Source: CASFRF01 sp031549345
Lineage (GTDB): Bacteria > Verrucomicrobiota > Lentisphaeria > Victivallales > Victivallaceae
Assembly (NCBI GenBank): GCA_031549345.1
Contig: JAVBPY010000003.1
Location: 124,001-188,000 of the forward strand
Length of the DNA: 64,000 bases
Direction: 5' to 3'
Shown here: positions 34,971 through 43,807 of the stretch, piece by piece
Layout of the letters: every line of letters starts with the position of its first letter
Numbering within the stretch: the stretch's first letter is position 1
Program-made: the position numbers and the translations under genes
The notes under the pieces: model-generated
Told to the model about the DNA's origin: nothing
Database searches by the model: none
What the model saw: only the letters and a program-made list of their open reading frames with translations

Positions 34971-36329
34971 TTATTCGTAGCGCAATGCTTCGATGGGATC
35001 GAGGCGCGAGGCCTTCCATGCGGGGTAAAACCCGAAGACCACGCCGACGCCGACCGAAACGGCGACCGCCGCGAGAACCGCGCCTGGACTCGACGCGATG
35101 GGCCATTGCAGGAATTTTTCGACCGCTAGGGCGGCCCCGTGGCCGAGGGCGATGCCGACCACGCCGCCGATCAGGCAAAGCACCATGGATTCGACTAGAA
35201 ATTGCTGGAGGATGTCGCGCGAGCGCGCGCCCACCGCCATGCGCAATCCGATTTCGCGCGTCCGTTCCGTAACGGAAACAAGCATGATGTTCATGATCCC
35301 CACGCCGCCGACGACCAGCGAAATAAGCGCCACGCCGAGGAGGAGGTTGGTCATGATCGACGATGTTCCGGTGAGCATCTTCATGAATTCCGCGGAGTTC
35401 CGGATCCAGAAATCGTCGGCGGCCCCCGGTTTGATCCGGTGACGTTCGCGGAGGAGGACGGTTACTTCGTCAACGGCGCTCTCGACGCGTTCCGGCGAGA
35501 CGGCCGCCAGGAGAATCTGATCCACCTGGGCGAATTTCGGGACAAGCAACGCGTCCGTGGAGATTGAGTCGGACTGCTCCGGGTAGAGTGCGACCCCGGT
35601 TCCGGGATACAGCGCCCCCGGGAGGCTCGACGCGGTGCTGGTTGTGCTCGAGGCCGTCCCCGTCTTGAGTCCGGTGATGCGCAGCCGGATGGTGGTCCAG
35701 GGCGCAAGGACAACGTCGTCCTCGTCGCTCCCCATCATGTTCGCCCCTTTGGCGGCGAGGACGCCGACGACGGTGAAACTCGAGTTCTTCAGGCGGATTA
35801 CGCTGTCCACGGGGGATTCGCCGCCGAACACTTCGCGGACGATCGTTTCCCCGACCATGCAGACGGCGGCATGGGTCTCCACCTCGCGTTCCGTGAAGGC
35901 GCGCCCTTCTTTGATCTGCCAATTGCGGATTTCCATGTACGACGCGTCGGAACCGACGATCTGCGCAGGAATCCAGTTTTTGTTCCCGTACACAAGCTGT
36001 GTATTCCGGGCGTTGACGATCGGCACCGCCGCCTTGACCGAAAGGCAGTCGCGGTTGATGGCGACCACGTCGTCCGGCGTAAGGGACATCGCGTTCCCCG
36101 CCCCCTGGGAAACGCCGCCCATGCGCGGCGCGCCGGGAATGACCAACACGGTGTTGGCCCCCATTTTTTCGATGGAAGCGCGGATCGACTGCGAGGAGCC
36201 GCTCCCGATTTCCATCATGGTGATGACCGCTGCGATCCCGATGACGATGCCGAGGGTTGTGAGCAACGCGCGGGTGGGGTTGCGGAGGAGGGCCTTGACG
36301 GCCATGGCGGTACTTCCTGCCAGTGTCAT
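34971..36329 (-). CDS. MacB-type ABC transporter permease
   Basis: The 452-residue protein has the MacB/FtsX layout: N-terminal helix (LLTTLGIVIGIAAVITMMEIG), a large periplasmic MacB-PCD domain (about 50-320) and three C-terminal helices with the FtsX motif RTREIGLRMAVGA and FYPAWKASRLDPIEALRYE at the end. Unlike E. coli MacB, the ATPase is a separate protein encoded just upstream with a 4-base overlap. With the adaptor it should form a MacAB-type exporter for lipoproteins, peptides or other envelope substrates. Confidence 0.92.
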   Translation of the reverse strand: MTLAGSTAMAVKALLRNPTRALLTTLGIVIGIAAVITMMEIGSGSSQSIRASIEKMGANTVLVIPGAPRMGGVSQGAGNAMSLTPDDVVAINRDCLSVKAAVPIVNARNTQLVYGNKNWIPAQIVGSDASYMEIRNWQIKEGRAFTEREVETHAAVCMVGETIVREVFGGESPVDSVIRLKNSSFTVVGVLAAKGANMMGSDEDDVVLAPWTTIRLRITGLKTGTASSTTSTASSLPGALYPGTGVALYPEQSDSISTDALLVPKFAQVDQILLAAVSPERVESAVDEVTVLLRERHRIKPGAADDFWIRNSAEFMKMLTGTSSIMTNLLLGVALISLVVGGVGIMNIMLVSVTERTREIGLRMAVGARSRDILQQFLVESMVLCLIGGVVGIALGHGAALAVEKFLQWPIASSPGAVLAAVAVSVGVGVVFGFYPAWKASRLDPIEALRYE

Positions 36330-37030
36330 GCCGCGCCCCCTTTCCCGGCGTACGCGCCGTCGACGATGCAGCCGTCGTGGATATGGATGATGCGTTTCGC
36401 GTGCCCGGCAAGTTCGGCGGAGTGTGTAACGAGGATGACGGTGATCCCCTCGTCGCTCAGGGTGCCGAACATTTTCATTACGTCCTCGCTGGTGGAGGAA
36501 TCGAGGTTTCCCGTCGGCTCGTCGGCGAACAAGATGGGGGGGCGGTTGACCAGTGCGCGGGCGATGGCCACACGCTGCTGCTGCCCGCCGGAAAGCTGGC
36601 TGGGGTAGTGGTGCGCCCGGTTGGAAAGGCCCACGCGGTCGAGCATCTGCAAGCCCCGTTCGCGCCGCTCGCGCCGCGAGAGGCCCTCCGCCGTGTACGA
36701 CAAAGGCATAATCACGTTGTCGAGCGCGCTGGTTCGGGCCAGGAGATTGAAGCTCTGGAAGACGAATCCGATTTTTTTGTTCCGCACCATGGCGCGAAAA
36801 TCACCGGAGGCGCGGCCGAGCTCTTCGCCATCGAGGAGGAATTCGCCGGAGGTCGGCCGGTCCAGGCAGCCGAGGATGTTCATCAGCGTGCTTTTTCCGG
36901 AGCCGGAGGCCCCCATCAGCGCGACGTATTCGCCGCGGTTGACGCGCATGCTTATGCCCCGGAGAACCGGAACGTCGATTTCTCCGAGGAAATACGTTTT
37001 CGTCACATTTTTAAGTTCGATGATGCCCAT
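36326..37030 (-). CDS. ABC transporter ATPase, MacB/LolD family
   Basis: The 234-residue ATPase has Walker A GASGSGKST (near residue 40), Q-loop, signature LSGGQQQRVAIARAL and Walker B ILFADEPTGNLD. These place it in the LolD/MacB subfamily. It lies between adaptor (2-base gap) and permease (4-base overlap), so the three make one exporter operon. Confidence 0.95.
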   Translation of the reverse strand: MGIIELKNVTKTYFLGEIDVPVLRGISMRVNRGEYVALMGASGSGKSTLMNILGCLDRPTSGEFLLDGEELGRASGDFRAMVRNKKIGFVFQSFNLLARTSALDNVIMPLSYTAEGLSRRERRERGLQMLDRVGLSNRAHHYPSQLSGGQQQRVAIARALVNRPPILFADEPTGNLDSSTSEDVMKMFGTLSDEGITVILVTHSAELAGHAKRIIHIHDGCIVDGAYAGKGGAA

Positions 37031-37032
37031 TT

Positions 37033-38340
37033 TCAGCGTCTCCGCGCGGGAGGACGGGGGACAAAGGGACTCGCGGCGGCGCCCTGTGCAGCCCCTTGCG
37101 CGGCACTCTGCGCGGCGGTCAGTTCGCCGGTTACGACTTCATCGCCTTCCCGGAGGTCGCCGGAGAGAATTTCCGTCATACTGCCGCTGTTCAGGCCTGT
37201 TTTCACTTCGATGGGGACGATCTTTTCCCCTTGGCGTTTCCAGACGGTACGGGTGTTTCCACGCCCCGGCCCGGCGGCGGCGAGGGCACGGTACGCGGGA
37301 TCGACCCGCTCCGGATCCGGGCGGTAACGAAACGCGGTGTTGGGCAGCTGAAGGGCATCTTTTTTGTGTGCCGTGATGAATTTTACATTGGCGGTCAGGT
37401 AGGGGAGGAGACGGCCGTCGGAGTTGTCCGCGCCGATCTCGACCACGTAGGTAACCACGTTCTGCGACATGGTGGCGTTCAGGCGGATTTTCTGCACTTC
37501 GCCGACAAATTCCTGCGCCGGGAACGCATCCACACTGAATCGCGCGGCCATCCCCTGTTTGATCTCCCCGATGTCCGCCTCGTTGACCGAAGCCCAGACC
37601 TGCATCCGGCGGAGGTCTTTGGCGATCAGGAACAAGCTCGGCGCGTTCATGCTCGAGTTCACCGTCTGCCCGACGTTCACCCGGCGGTCGATGATGATTC
37701 CCTCCACCGGCGAGGAGATCACGCAGTATTCCAGGTTGCGCCGTGTCCGGTCCAACGCGGCTTCCGCCGCCGCGAGCTGCGCTTCGGCAAGTTCTCTGGA
37801 CGCAATGGCCGAGGCGATGGACGCGGTTGCGCTTAAGTGTTCGGCCTGCGCCGCGTCGTATTCGCTCCGGGCAATGGCCTTTTGCGGATTCAGGGCTTCG
37901 GCGCGCGTCCAGTTCGCGGCGGCGAGTTCGCGCCGGGCGGTGGCCTGCTGGATGCTCGCTTCCGCGCCGCGGATGGCGGCGACGGCCTGGAGTTTCTGGG
38001 CGGCGGCGGCTTTGACTTCGGCACTGTAGAGCGAGTCGTCAATCTTGGCGAGGATGGTTCCGCTTTTGACGACCGACCCGTAATCGACGGTTTTTCCATT
38101 CACGTCGACGCCGAAGGTCGTTACCATGCCGCCGACCTGTGCGCCGACGTTGACAAGTTCTTCGGGCTCAACCGTTCCGGTGGCGCTTATAAAGCGCTCC
38201 AGCGACCCTTTTTCGACACGTTCGACACGGTAGCGGACGCTTTCCGGCGCGGCGCGGAAATACCAATACGCCCCTCCGGCTCCTCCGATCGCCAGCAGCA
38301 ACAGCACAACACTCAGGCTCCAACGGAAAAATTTCTTCAC
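37033..38340 (-). CDS. MacA-type periplasmic adaptor (membrane fusion) protein
   Basis: The 435-residue protein has one N-terminal membrane helix (SLSVVLLLLAIGGAGGAYWYF), a biotinyl/lipoyl-like hairpin split by a long coiled coil (about 105-205, repeated Ala-rich heptads), then barrel domains (VISSPVEGIIIDRRVNVGQTV) and membrane-proximal domain (VKTGLNSGSMTEIL). The last 20 residues are Arg/Pro-rich. It connects the inner-membrane MacB-like pump to an outer-membrane TolC-type channel that is not encoded in the window. Confidence 0.92.
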   Translation of the reverse strand: MKKFFRWSLSVVLLLLAIGGAGGAYWYFRAAPESVRYRVERVEKGSLERFISATGTVEPEELVNVGAQVGGMVTTFGVDVNGKTVDYGSVVKSGTILAKIDDSLYSAEVKAAAAQKLQAVAAIRGAEASIQQATARRELAAANWTRAEALNPQKAIARSEYDAAQAEHLSATASIASAIASRELAEAQLAAAEAALDRTRRNLEYCVISSPVEGIIIDRRVNVGQTVNSSMNAPSLFLIAKDLRRMQVWASVNEADIGEIKQGMAARFSVDAFPAQEFVGEVQKIRLNATMSQNVVTYVVEIGADNSDGRLLPYLTANVKFITAHKKDALQLPNTAFRYRPDPERVDPAYRALAAAGPGRGNTRTVWKRQGEKIVPIEVKTGLNSGSMTEILSGDLREGDEVVTGELTAAQSAAQGAAQGAAASPFVPRPPARRR

Positions 38341-38556
38341 GGCATTTCCCTTCTGTTTCTTTATCGCAGTGAACGCCGCGCAAAGATGTTTTATTGTTCG
38401 GAAAACCGTTGTTTTGCAAAAACTTTGCCAAAAAAACAGCCCTTGGAAGCGATTGTCGTTTGCATTCCATAGGAATGGGGTAATATTGTCCTGCTAACGG
38501 CGGTAACATGCAATGCACAGGTGCTGTAAAAATAAACCAATAAGGACGATGGCGAG

Positions 38557-39723
38557 ATGCGGATTAATATTTTGGATTACTACACCCCGGAGGACTGGGC
38601 GTTGATGCGGCAGGAAGCCAGTCGGCACGAAAGTCCCTTCCTGGTGGTCAATTTGAACATTATCCGCCGCAAGTTTGAAGAACTGCGGAAGCATTTCCCG
38701 TTCGGCAAGGTGTATTATGCCGTGAAGGCAAACCCGGCGCCGGAAGTCATCACCTTGCTCCGCGACCTCGGCTCCTGTTTCGACCTCGCCTCGATCTACG
38801 AACTCGACCGCGTCCTCTCTTTGGGGGTGGATCCCGCCAATGTTTCGTATGGCAACACCATTAAGAAGGCTTCGGAAATCCGTTACTTTTACGAGCGAGG
38901 CGTCCGCTTGTTCGCCACGGACAGCGAAACCGACGTCCGCAACATCGCCCGCGAAGCGCCGGGCGCGCGCGTCTTCTTCCGCATCCTGACCGAAGGATCG
39001 GAAACCGCCGATTGGCCACTTTCGCGCAAATTCGGCAGCCATCCGGATATGGCCATCGATTTGGTGCTGCTCTCCCGCGAGCTCGGGCTGGACCCGTGCG
39101 GCATCAGCTTCCACGTGGGGTCGCAGCAGCGCGACATCGGCGCGTGGGACTCGGCCATCGCCAAAGTCCGTTATATCTTCGATTACCTTGAAGGTGAAGG
39201 CGTGAAGCTCAAGCTCATCAACATGGGCGGCGGATTTCCCGCCAACTACATCTCCAAAACAAATTCCATGGATGTGTACGCGGCCGAAATCACCCGCTAT
39301 CTGGAAGAAGACTTCGGCCACGATTTCCCTGAAATCATTCTGGAACCGGGGCGCTCCCTGGTAGGCGAATCGGGCATCCTGATTACCGAAGTGGTGCTCA
39401 TTTCGCAGAAGTCCAAAGTCGGCGTGGACCGTTGGCTGTACATCGATGCGGGGAAGTTCAACGGCCTCGTCGAAACCTGGGATGAATGCATCCGCTATCC
39501 GCTGTACTGCGAAGCCCGCGGGGAACCCTCCGAAGAGTTCATCATCGCCGGTCCCACATGCGACAGCCAGGACGTGATGTACGAATATGTGCGGAACCCG
39601 CTGCCCGCCTACATCAAGGTCGGCGACCGTCTTTACTGGCTGACAACGGGTGCGTATACCTCCAGCTACTGCTCGGTGGAATTCAACGGATTCCCTCCGC
39701 TGAAGACGTATTACGTAGAGTAA
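38557..39723 (+). CDS. Ornithine/lysine-type PLP decarboxylase (fold III)
   Basis: The 388-residue enzyme has the alanine-racemase-like barrel of eukaryotic-type ornithine decarboxylases. PLP lysine is Lys57 in YYAVKANP; catalytic Cys335 lies in GPTCDSQDV; EPGRSLVGE is the phosphate-binding loop. Length (388) fits the bacterial ODC/LDC group rather than diaminopimelate decarboxylase. It should make putrescine or cadaverine for polyamine synthesis. The 216-base upstream region has AT-rich sequence but no clear promoter. The heptosyltransferase begins 3 bases after its stop. Confidence 0.9.
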   Translation: MRINILDYYTPEDWALMRQEASRHESPFLVVNLNIIRRKFEELRKHFPFGKVYYAVKANPAPEVITLLRDLGSCFDLASIYELDRVLSLGVDPANVSYGNTIKKASEIRYFYERGVRLFATDSETDVRNIAREAPGARVFFRILTEGSETADWPLSRKFGSHPDMAIDLVLLSRELGLDPCGISFHVGSQQRDIGAWDSAIAKVRYIFDYLEGEGVKLKLINMGGGFPANYISKTNSMDVYAAEITRYLEEDFGHDFPEIILEPGRSLVGESGILITEVVLISQKSKVGVDRWLYIDAGKFNGLVETWDECIRYPLYCEARGEPSEEFIIAGPTCDSQDVMYEYVRNPLPAYIKVGDRLYWLTTGAYTSSYCSVEFNGFPPLKTYYVE

Positions 39724-39726
39724 AGC

Positions 39727-40824
39727 ATGGCCGATTCCATCCGCGTCCGCCTGCCGGAGGATTTTCCGGCCCCGCCCCTTCCCGCGCTTCGGCTTCCCGT
39801 GGAGGCGTGGCGGAACGGCGTGGCCGTGCGGGTCCCCAATTGGCTTGGCGACGCGGTGATGACGCTCCCGGCGCTGTATCAGCTTAAAAAAATTCTTCCG
39901 AAGCATTGCGGCCTTTTCATTGTCGGTCCCGTGGCGTTTGAACCGTTGTTTCGCGGATTCGGTTTTGTGGACGAGTTTATCGGCCTTACCGCGCTGCACC
40001 GGCGCTGGACGCAGCGGGAGTTTCATTTGCTCCGCGTTCTCCGGCCGGGGGTCGGCATTCTGTTCAACAACTCCTTGCGCGACGCGCTGACTTTTCGCCT
40101 TGCGATGCCGAATTCTGTGCTGCTTGGCGCCTCCAAGCGGGGGCGGGCGTTGGTTTTAAGTCACGCGTATTCGTTCCCGGACAACCAGCCGCGCAAGCTC
40201 GGGCAATTGCACCATGCGAACAAATATCTTTCGTTGGTGCAGACTTTGGGCGCGCCGAACTGGGAAGGGGACTTGCCCCGCTTTGAGCTGCCAATTCCCC
40301 TTTGCGAGATGCGTTCCGATGTGTACGCGTGGTGCGATCACGCCAAGCTGCTTGTCCTTGGCGCGGGCGCGGCGTACGGGGCCGCCAAGCGTTGGCCCGG
40401 AACCCATTTCCGTGAAATTGCGGCGCGCTGGGTGGAATCCGGGGGGGCGGTCGTAACCCTCGGGAGTGCTTCGGAAAAGAGTGTCTGTGCGGAAACGTTG
40501 GTCGGTTTGCCGGAAGAACAGGTTGCCAACCTGGCCGGGAAAACCGATTTTCAGGAAATGCTTGCCCTGGTGCGTTCCGCGCGGGCTGTGGTTGCCAACG
40601 ATAGCGGCATCATGCATCTTGCGGCGGCCCTCGGCCGGCCCGGCGTCGCCATTTTCGGGCCGACGGACCACACGACGACGTCGCCCATTTCGGCCAAATG
40701 GGCCATTTTGCGCGGCGAATGCGACTGCGCCCCTTGTTTTGAACGTGTCTGTCCCAGGGGAGAGGCGCGCTGCATGGCTATGATTACGCCCGACGAAGTC
40801 TGGCAGGCCCTTCAAGGCGTATAG
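39727..40824 (+). CDS. GT9-family heptosyltransferase (WaaF-like)
   Basis: The 365-residue protein shows the ADP-heptose:LPS heptosyltransferase pattern: VRVPNWLGDAVMTLPALYQLK, VLGAGAAYGAAKRWPGTHF, ANDSGIMHLAAALGRP, FGPTDHTTTSPIS and the Cys pair region APCFERVCP. It adds heptose to lipopolysaccharide inner core, implying LPS in this organism. It is packed between the decarboxylase and the MurC-like gene with 3-base gaps. Confidence 0.92.
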   Translation: MADSIRVRLPEDFPAPPLPALRLPVEAWRNGVAVRVPNWLGDAVMTLPALYQLKKILPKHCGLFIVGPVAFEPLFRGFGFVDEFIGLTALHRRWTQREFHLLRVLRPGVGILFNNSLRDALTFRLAMPNSVLLGASKRGRALVLSHAYSFPDNQPRKLGQLHHANKYLSLVQTLGAPNWEGDLPRFELPIPLCEMRSDVYAWCDHAKLLVLGAGAAYGAAKRWPGTHFREIAARWVESGGAVVTLGSASEKSVCAETLVGLPEEQVANLAGKTDFQEMLALVRSARAVVANDSGIMHLAAALGRPGVAIFGPTDHTTTSPISAKWAILRGECDCAPCFERVCPRGEARCMAMITPDEVWQALQGV

Positions 40825-40827
40825 AGC

Positions 40828-42063
40828 ATGCTTCGGCTGCACTTCATCGGGATAGGCGGCGCTGGAATGGCGCCCCTGGCTAAGATCGAGCTCGAACGCG
40901 GCAACCGCATCACGGGCTCCGACAAAGAGCGGACGGATAAAACCGCCGAGCTTGCCCGGTGCGGTGCGCAAATCGCCGAGGGGCATTGCGCGGAAAACCT
41001 GCCTGCCGATACCGATCTTGTGGTCTACACTTCGGCTTGCGCGCGGGACAATCCCGAACTTTTGGCGGCGTCGGCGCGGAACATTCCCCTGCGTCGGCGG
41101 GGCGAGCATCTTGCCGCGCTTGCCGGGGAATACGATGTGCTTGCGGCCGTTTCCGGTTCGCACGGGAAGACCTCCATCACCTCGATGCTCGCCCATATTG
41201 CGATGGAATGCGGGCGCGATGCGGGTTTTCTAATCGGCGGAGCGGTACCCGGGAAGCCGAGCAGCCGCGCCGGGGATGGAAGATTGTTCATAACGGAGGC
41301 CGATGAATCCGATGGAACCCATGTGCTCCTGAACCCTACTTTCGGTATCGTGCCGAATATGGAGGACGATCATGAGTGGAGCCTCGGCGGCCCCGAAGCG
41401 CTCCGCGCCAATTTCGTCCGTTTCGCCGCGCAGTCGGCAACCCTTCTTTATTTCGATTCCCCGGCGACGCGCGCCTTGGCGGCGGAGCATCCGTCGGCGG
41501 TTTGTGTGGATGCGCCCTTGCCGGAGTTTCCCGGTTTCATTGGCGTCAATGCGGCGCTGGCCCTGAAGGCGGCGGAGCTGCTTGGCCTTGATTCCGCCGC
41601 CGCGCGTCGCGCCCTTCAATCGTGGCCCGGCGTTTTGCGGCGGATGACCCTTCACGTCGATACTCCGGAGAAAATCGTGCTGGAGGACTATGCCCACCAC
41701 CCGACCGAGCTTGCCGCTCTCTTGGGAGTCCTCCGTGTCCGGTATCCGGAACGCCATTTGCGCATTCTTTTCCAGCCCCACCGCTACGCAAGGCTCGCCA
41801 AATACCGCGACGCGTTCGCCGAAGTGCTGCGCGACGCCGATTCCGCGTTGATCTTGCCGGTATTCGCCGCCTGGAGCGAAACGGGGGATGTGAGCGCCGC
41901 GGATTTGGCGTGCGACATTGGAGAAGCCGCACAGGCGTTTGACAGATTGGAAGACGCGCTTCCGGCGGCCCTCCGGGAAGCGGATCGGCCGCTGCTTATC
42001 GCACTGGTCGGCGCGGGCGACCTGGATCGTCTGCTCCCCGCGCTGGTTACACCGGCGCCATAA
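40828..42063 (+). CDS. murC: UDP-N-acetylmuramate-L-alanine ligase-like protein, compact form
   Basis: The 411-residue Mur ligase has the MurC N-terminal domain (LHFIGIGGAGMAPLA), ATP loop SGSHGKTSITSM (near 111), EADESDG, DDHEW and the C-terminal EDYAHHPTELAALLG and FQPHRYARL. MurC normally has about 460-490 residues; here the central-domain part between the FDSPATRAL segment and the NALA-like helix (GVNAALALKAAELLG) is shorter by tens of residues, and the usual PGxHNxxNA motif reads PGFIGVNA. It may be a true but reduced MurC or a paralogue with altered substrate. It is outside any division/cell wall cluster. Its end overlaps the convergent lipoate ligase by 17 bases. Confidence 0.78.
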   Translation: MLRLHFIGIGGAGMAPLAKIELERGNRITGSDKERTDKTAELARCGAQIAEGHCAENLPADTDLVVYTSACARDNPELLAASARNIPLRRRGEHLAALAGEYDVLAAVSGSHGKTSITSMLAHIAMECGRDAGFLIGGAVPGKPSSRAGDGRLFITEADESDGTHVLLNPTFGIVPNMEDDHEWSLGGPEALRANFVRFAAQSATLLYFDSPATRALAAEHPSAVCVDAPLPEFPGFIGVNAALALKAAELLGLDSAAARRALQSWPGVLRRMTLHVDTPEKIVLEDYAHHPTELAALLGVLRVRYPERHLRILFQPHRYARLAKYRDAFAEVLRDADSALILPVFAAWSETGDVSAADLACDIGEAAQAFDRLEDALPAALREADRPLLIALVGAGDLDRLLPALVTPAP

Positions 42064-43027
42064 GTCCCGCGAGTTCCTCCGGCGTTACGCCGGAAAGGTA
42101 ATCGCCGAGCTCAAGTTCCCGTAGATGGGCGAGGAGGATTTCACGGCGCGGCGCAAGTCCGCACAGGCGATTCGCGAGTTCCTCGAGCGGGCGCGAGCCG
42201 AAAAAGTCGCCGGAAAACCGGATCTCCCGGATCTTGTTCCCCTCGATGTTCATGCCGATGCCGACACGCCCACCCGCAAAACGGCGCGTATTTTCAAACG
42301 TATACCGGAGCGTGCTGCCGTAATTCCAGTCCCACGTGCGGTATTTTTCGTTCGCAAGACTTTCGGCACGCGCCGAAAGGGTCGGGGAAGGAGCATGGAA
42401 TTCCTCCCCGAAATGCGCTGCCATTCCCGTGCGGAGCGCATCCAGGAACATTTCCACATCCATCGTCCGCGGCATCCACTCGGAGAGATTCGCCACGCGG
42501 GCGCGAATGGACGCGATGCCCTTGGATTTGATTTTTTCCGGGTCCGGGTTCAACGCCTGCGCGAGGACGGAGAGGTCGGCGGAAAAGAGCAGCGTTCCGT
42601 GGAACAACGTTTTCCCGTGGCGTACGCTCCGGGCGCAACCGGAGATTTTCGCTCCGTTGGCGAGGATGTCGTTACGCCCCCCCCACGCCGCCTCCACCCC
42701 CAACTCCCGGAGGATGCGAATTAATGGGGCGGTATGGCGGATCCCCGAATCCTCTTTCCAGCGTTCCTCCTCCAGGATAAAACTGAAGTTCACGTTTCCC
42801 GCATCGTGGTAGACCGCCCCGCCGCCGGTGATGCGCCGCACCACGCGGATATCCGCCGCGCGGACGAACGCGGCATCGATTTCCGCCGCCGTATTCTGGT
42901 GCCGCCCGACGATGATCGAGCGGTCGTTCCGCCAAAGCAGGAAGCTTTCACCGGGCTCTTCGAGGAGACATTCCTCCAATGCCAGGTTGAATGTTGGATC
43001 GAGCGAAGTAATTTCTAAAAGTTGCAT
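42047..43027 (-). CDS. lplA: Lipoate-protein ligase A
   Basis: The 326-residue enzyme attaches lipoate to lipoyl domains using ATP. It has the family motifs RRITGGGAVYHDAGNVNFSF and NDILANGAKISGCARSV with the conserved lysine near residue 129, and a C-terminal accessory domain (WDWNYGS, typical W-x-W-x-YG) as in bacterial LplA. Convergent with murC. About 1.5 kb further on lies the lipoyl-bearing E2 gene, a plausible client though on the other strand. Confidence 0.9.
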   Translation of the reverse strand: MQLLEITSLDPTFNLALEECLLEEPGESFLLWRNDRSIIVGRHQNTAAEIDAAFVRAADIRVVRRITGGGAVYHDAGNVNFSFILEEERWKEDSGIRHTAPLIRILRELGVEAAWGGRNDILANGAKISGCARSVRHGKTLFHGTLLFSADLSVLAQALNPDPEKIKSKGIASIRARVANLSEWMPRTMDVEMFLDALRTGMAAHFGEEFHAPSPTLSARAESLANEKYRTWDWNYGSTLRYTFENTRRFAGGRVGIGMNIEGNKIREIRFSGDFFGSRPLEELANRLCGLAPRREILLAHLRELELGDYLSGVTPEELAGLMAPV

Positions 43028-43040
43028 AACATTTGTCCTA

Positions 43041-43690
43041 TTTCAATTTGGGGCTGGGCGTTTGGAGAGTGGTGGGCCCTTTGCCCCCACACCCCTTCGG
43101 CGCCTTGCGGCGCAACAGGGCCGCATGGCCCTGTACCCGTGTTATTTTCGGGGCGGGTGAATGTGGCTGGATATGCAATGTTTCGTTGCCCGCCCCGAAG
43201 GGATTCCGGAACACCGCTTTGTTCGGCACTCGCTCCCTTTGGAGGGGAGCGAGGCGCTCCCTACGCCTGCTTCCGGCCAAAGGGGCTGTGCGCCCCTTTG
43301 GAAACCCGCACAAGGGCGCGGCCCTTGAGGCGCCCGCCTTACGGCGGGTTAAAGCTTCGCCCTCCGCAATGGTACAAAACACCGCTCCGAAGCCGCGGAG
43401 CGAATGCAAGGGAATTGTTTTGCGCTGCTGCGCAAAACAACGAGGAGCGATTAGCGACGAAGCCGCGCGTAGCGTAGCGAAGCCTCCCCCCGGCGTAGCC
43501 CCGAATGGGGCGGTGAGGGGGTTGAAGCCGCAAGCGGCTTCAAGTAAGGCGCTGGAAGCGCCGCCGCGACCATCTACGGGAACAATCCAGCCCCATGCTC
43601 CCCGACGGGCATCTCGAATGGGGGGTCTGGGGGGAAAAGCGCGGTTTTCCCCCCGGGCTCTACCGCCCCACATCCCCGGCGCTCTATCAC
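43041..43690 (-). repeat. Dispersed palindrome-rich repeat, copy B (long)
   Basis: This 650-base gene-free segment matches copy A at 130-472 in inverted orientation and contains an extra middle part. It is a mosaic of short palindromes: GCGCCTTGCGGCGC and CAGGGCCGCATGGCCCTG near 43101-43133, GGGAGCGAGGCGCTCCC near 43245-43261, CCAAAGGGG..CCCCTTTGG near 43275-43302, GCCCGCCTTACGGCGGGT near 43332-43349 and GAAGCCGCAAGCGGCTTC near 43525-43542. No ribosome site or recognisable protein is present. It fills most of the space between lplA and the DeoR-type gene. Confidence 0.75.
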
Positions 43691-43726
43691 TCAGCTCCCT
43701 CTTAGGAAGGCCTCTATTGGGAAAAG

Positions 43727-43741
43727 TGTTAAAATTTAACA
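43727..43741. promoter_or_regulatory. Candidate DeoR operator palindrome
   Basis: TGTTAAA-A-TTTAACA is a perfect 15-base palindrome just upstream of the DeoR-type gene promoter. Position and size fit a self-regulating operator that would control the whole downstream operon. Confidence 0.5.
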
Positions 43742-43749
43742 TTTTGACG

Positions 43750-43777
43750 TTGATTTTTTACATTTTTGTGGTATACT
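43750..43777 (+). promoter_or_regulatory. Candidate sigma70-type promoter of the DeoR/dehydrogenase operon
   Basis: TTGATT at 43750-43755 and TATACT at 43772-43777 are separated by 16 bases; an overlapping TTGACG begins at 43744. It lies 30 bases before the DeoR start in strongly AT-rich DNA. Confidence 0.5.
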
Positions 43778-43807
43778 ATAGCATTGGAGAAAGGAATTTT
43801 CCAGAAG

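Noticed and set aside
38341..38556. Gap before the decarboxylase searched for a polyamine riboswitch or promoter
   Set aside because: TTGCAT and TAATAT elements have a 15-base spacer only, and no convincing structured leader could be drawn by eye.
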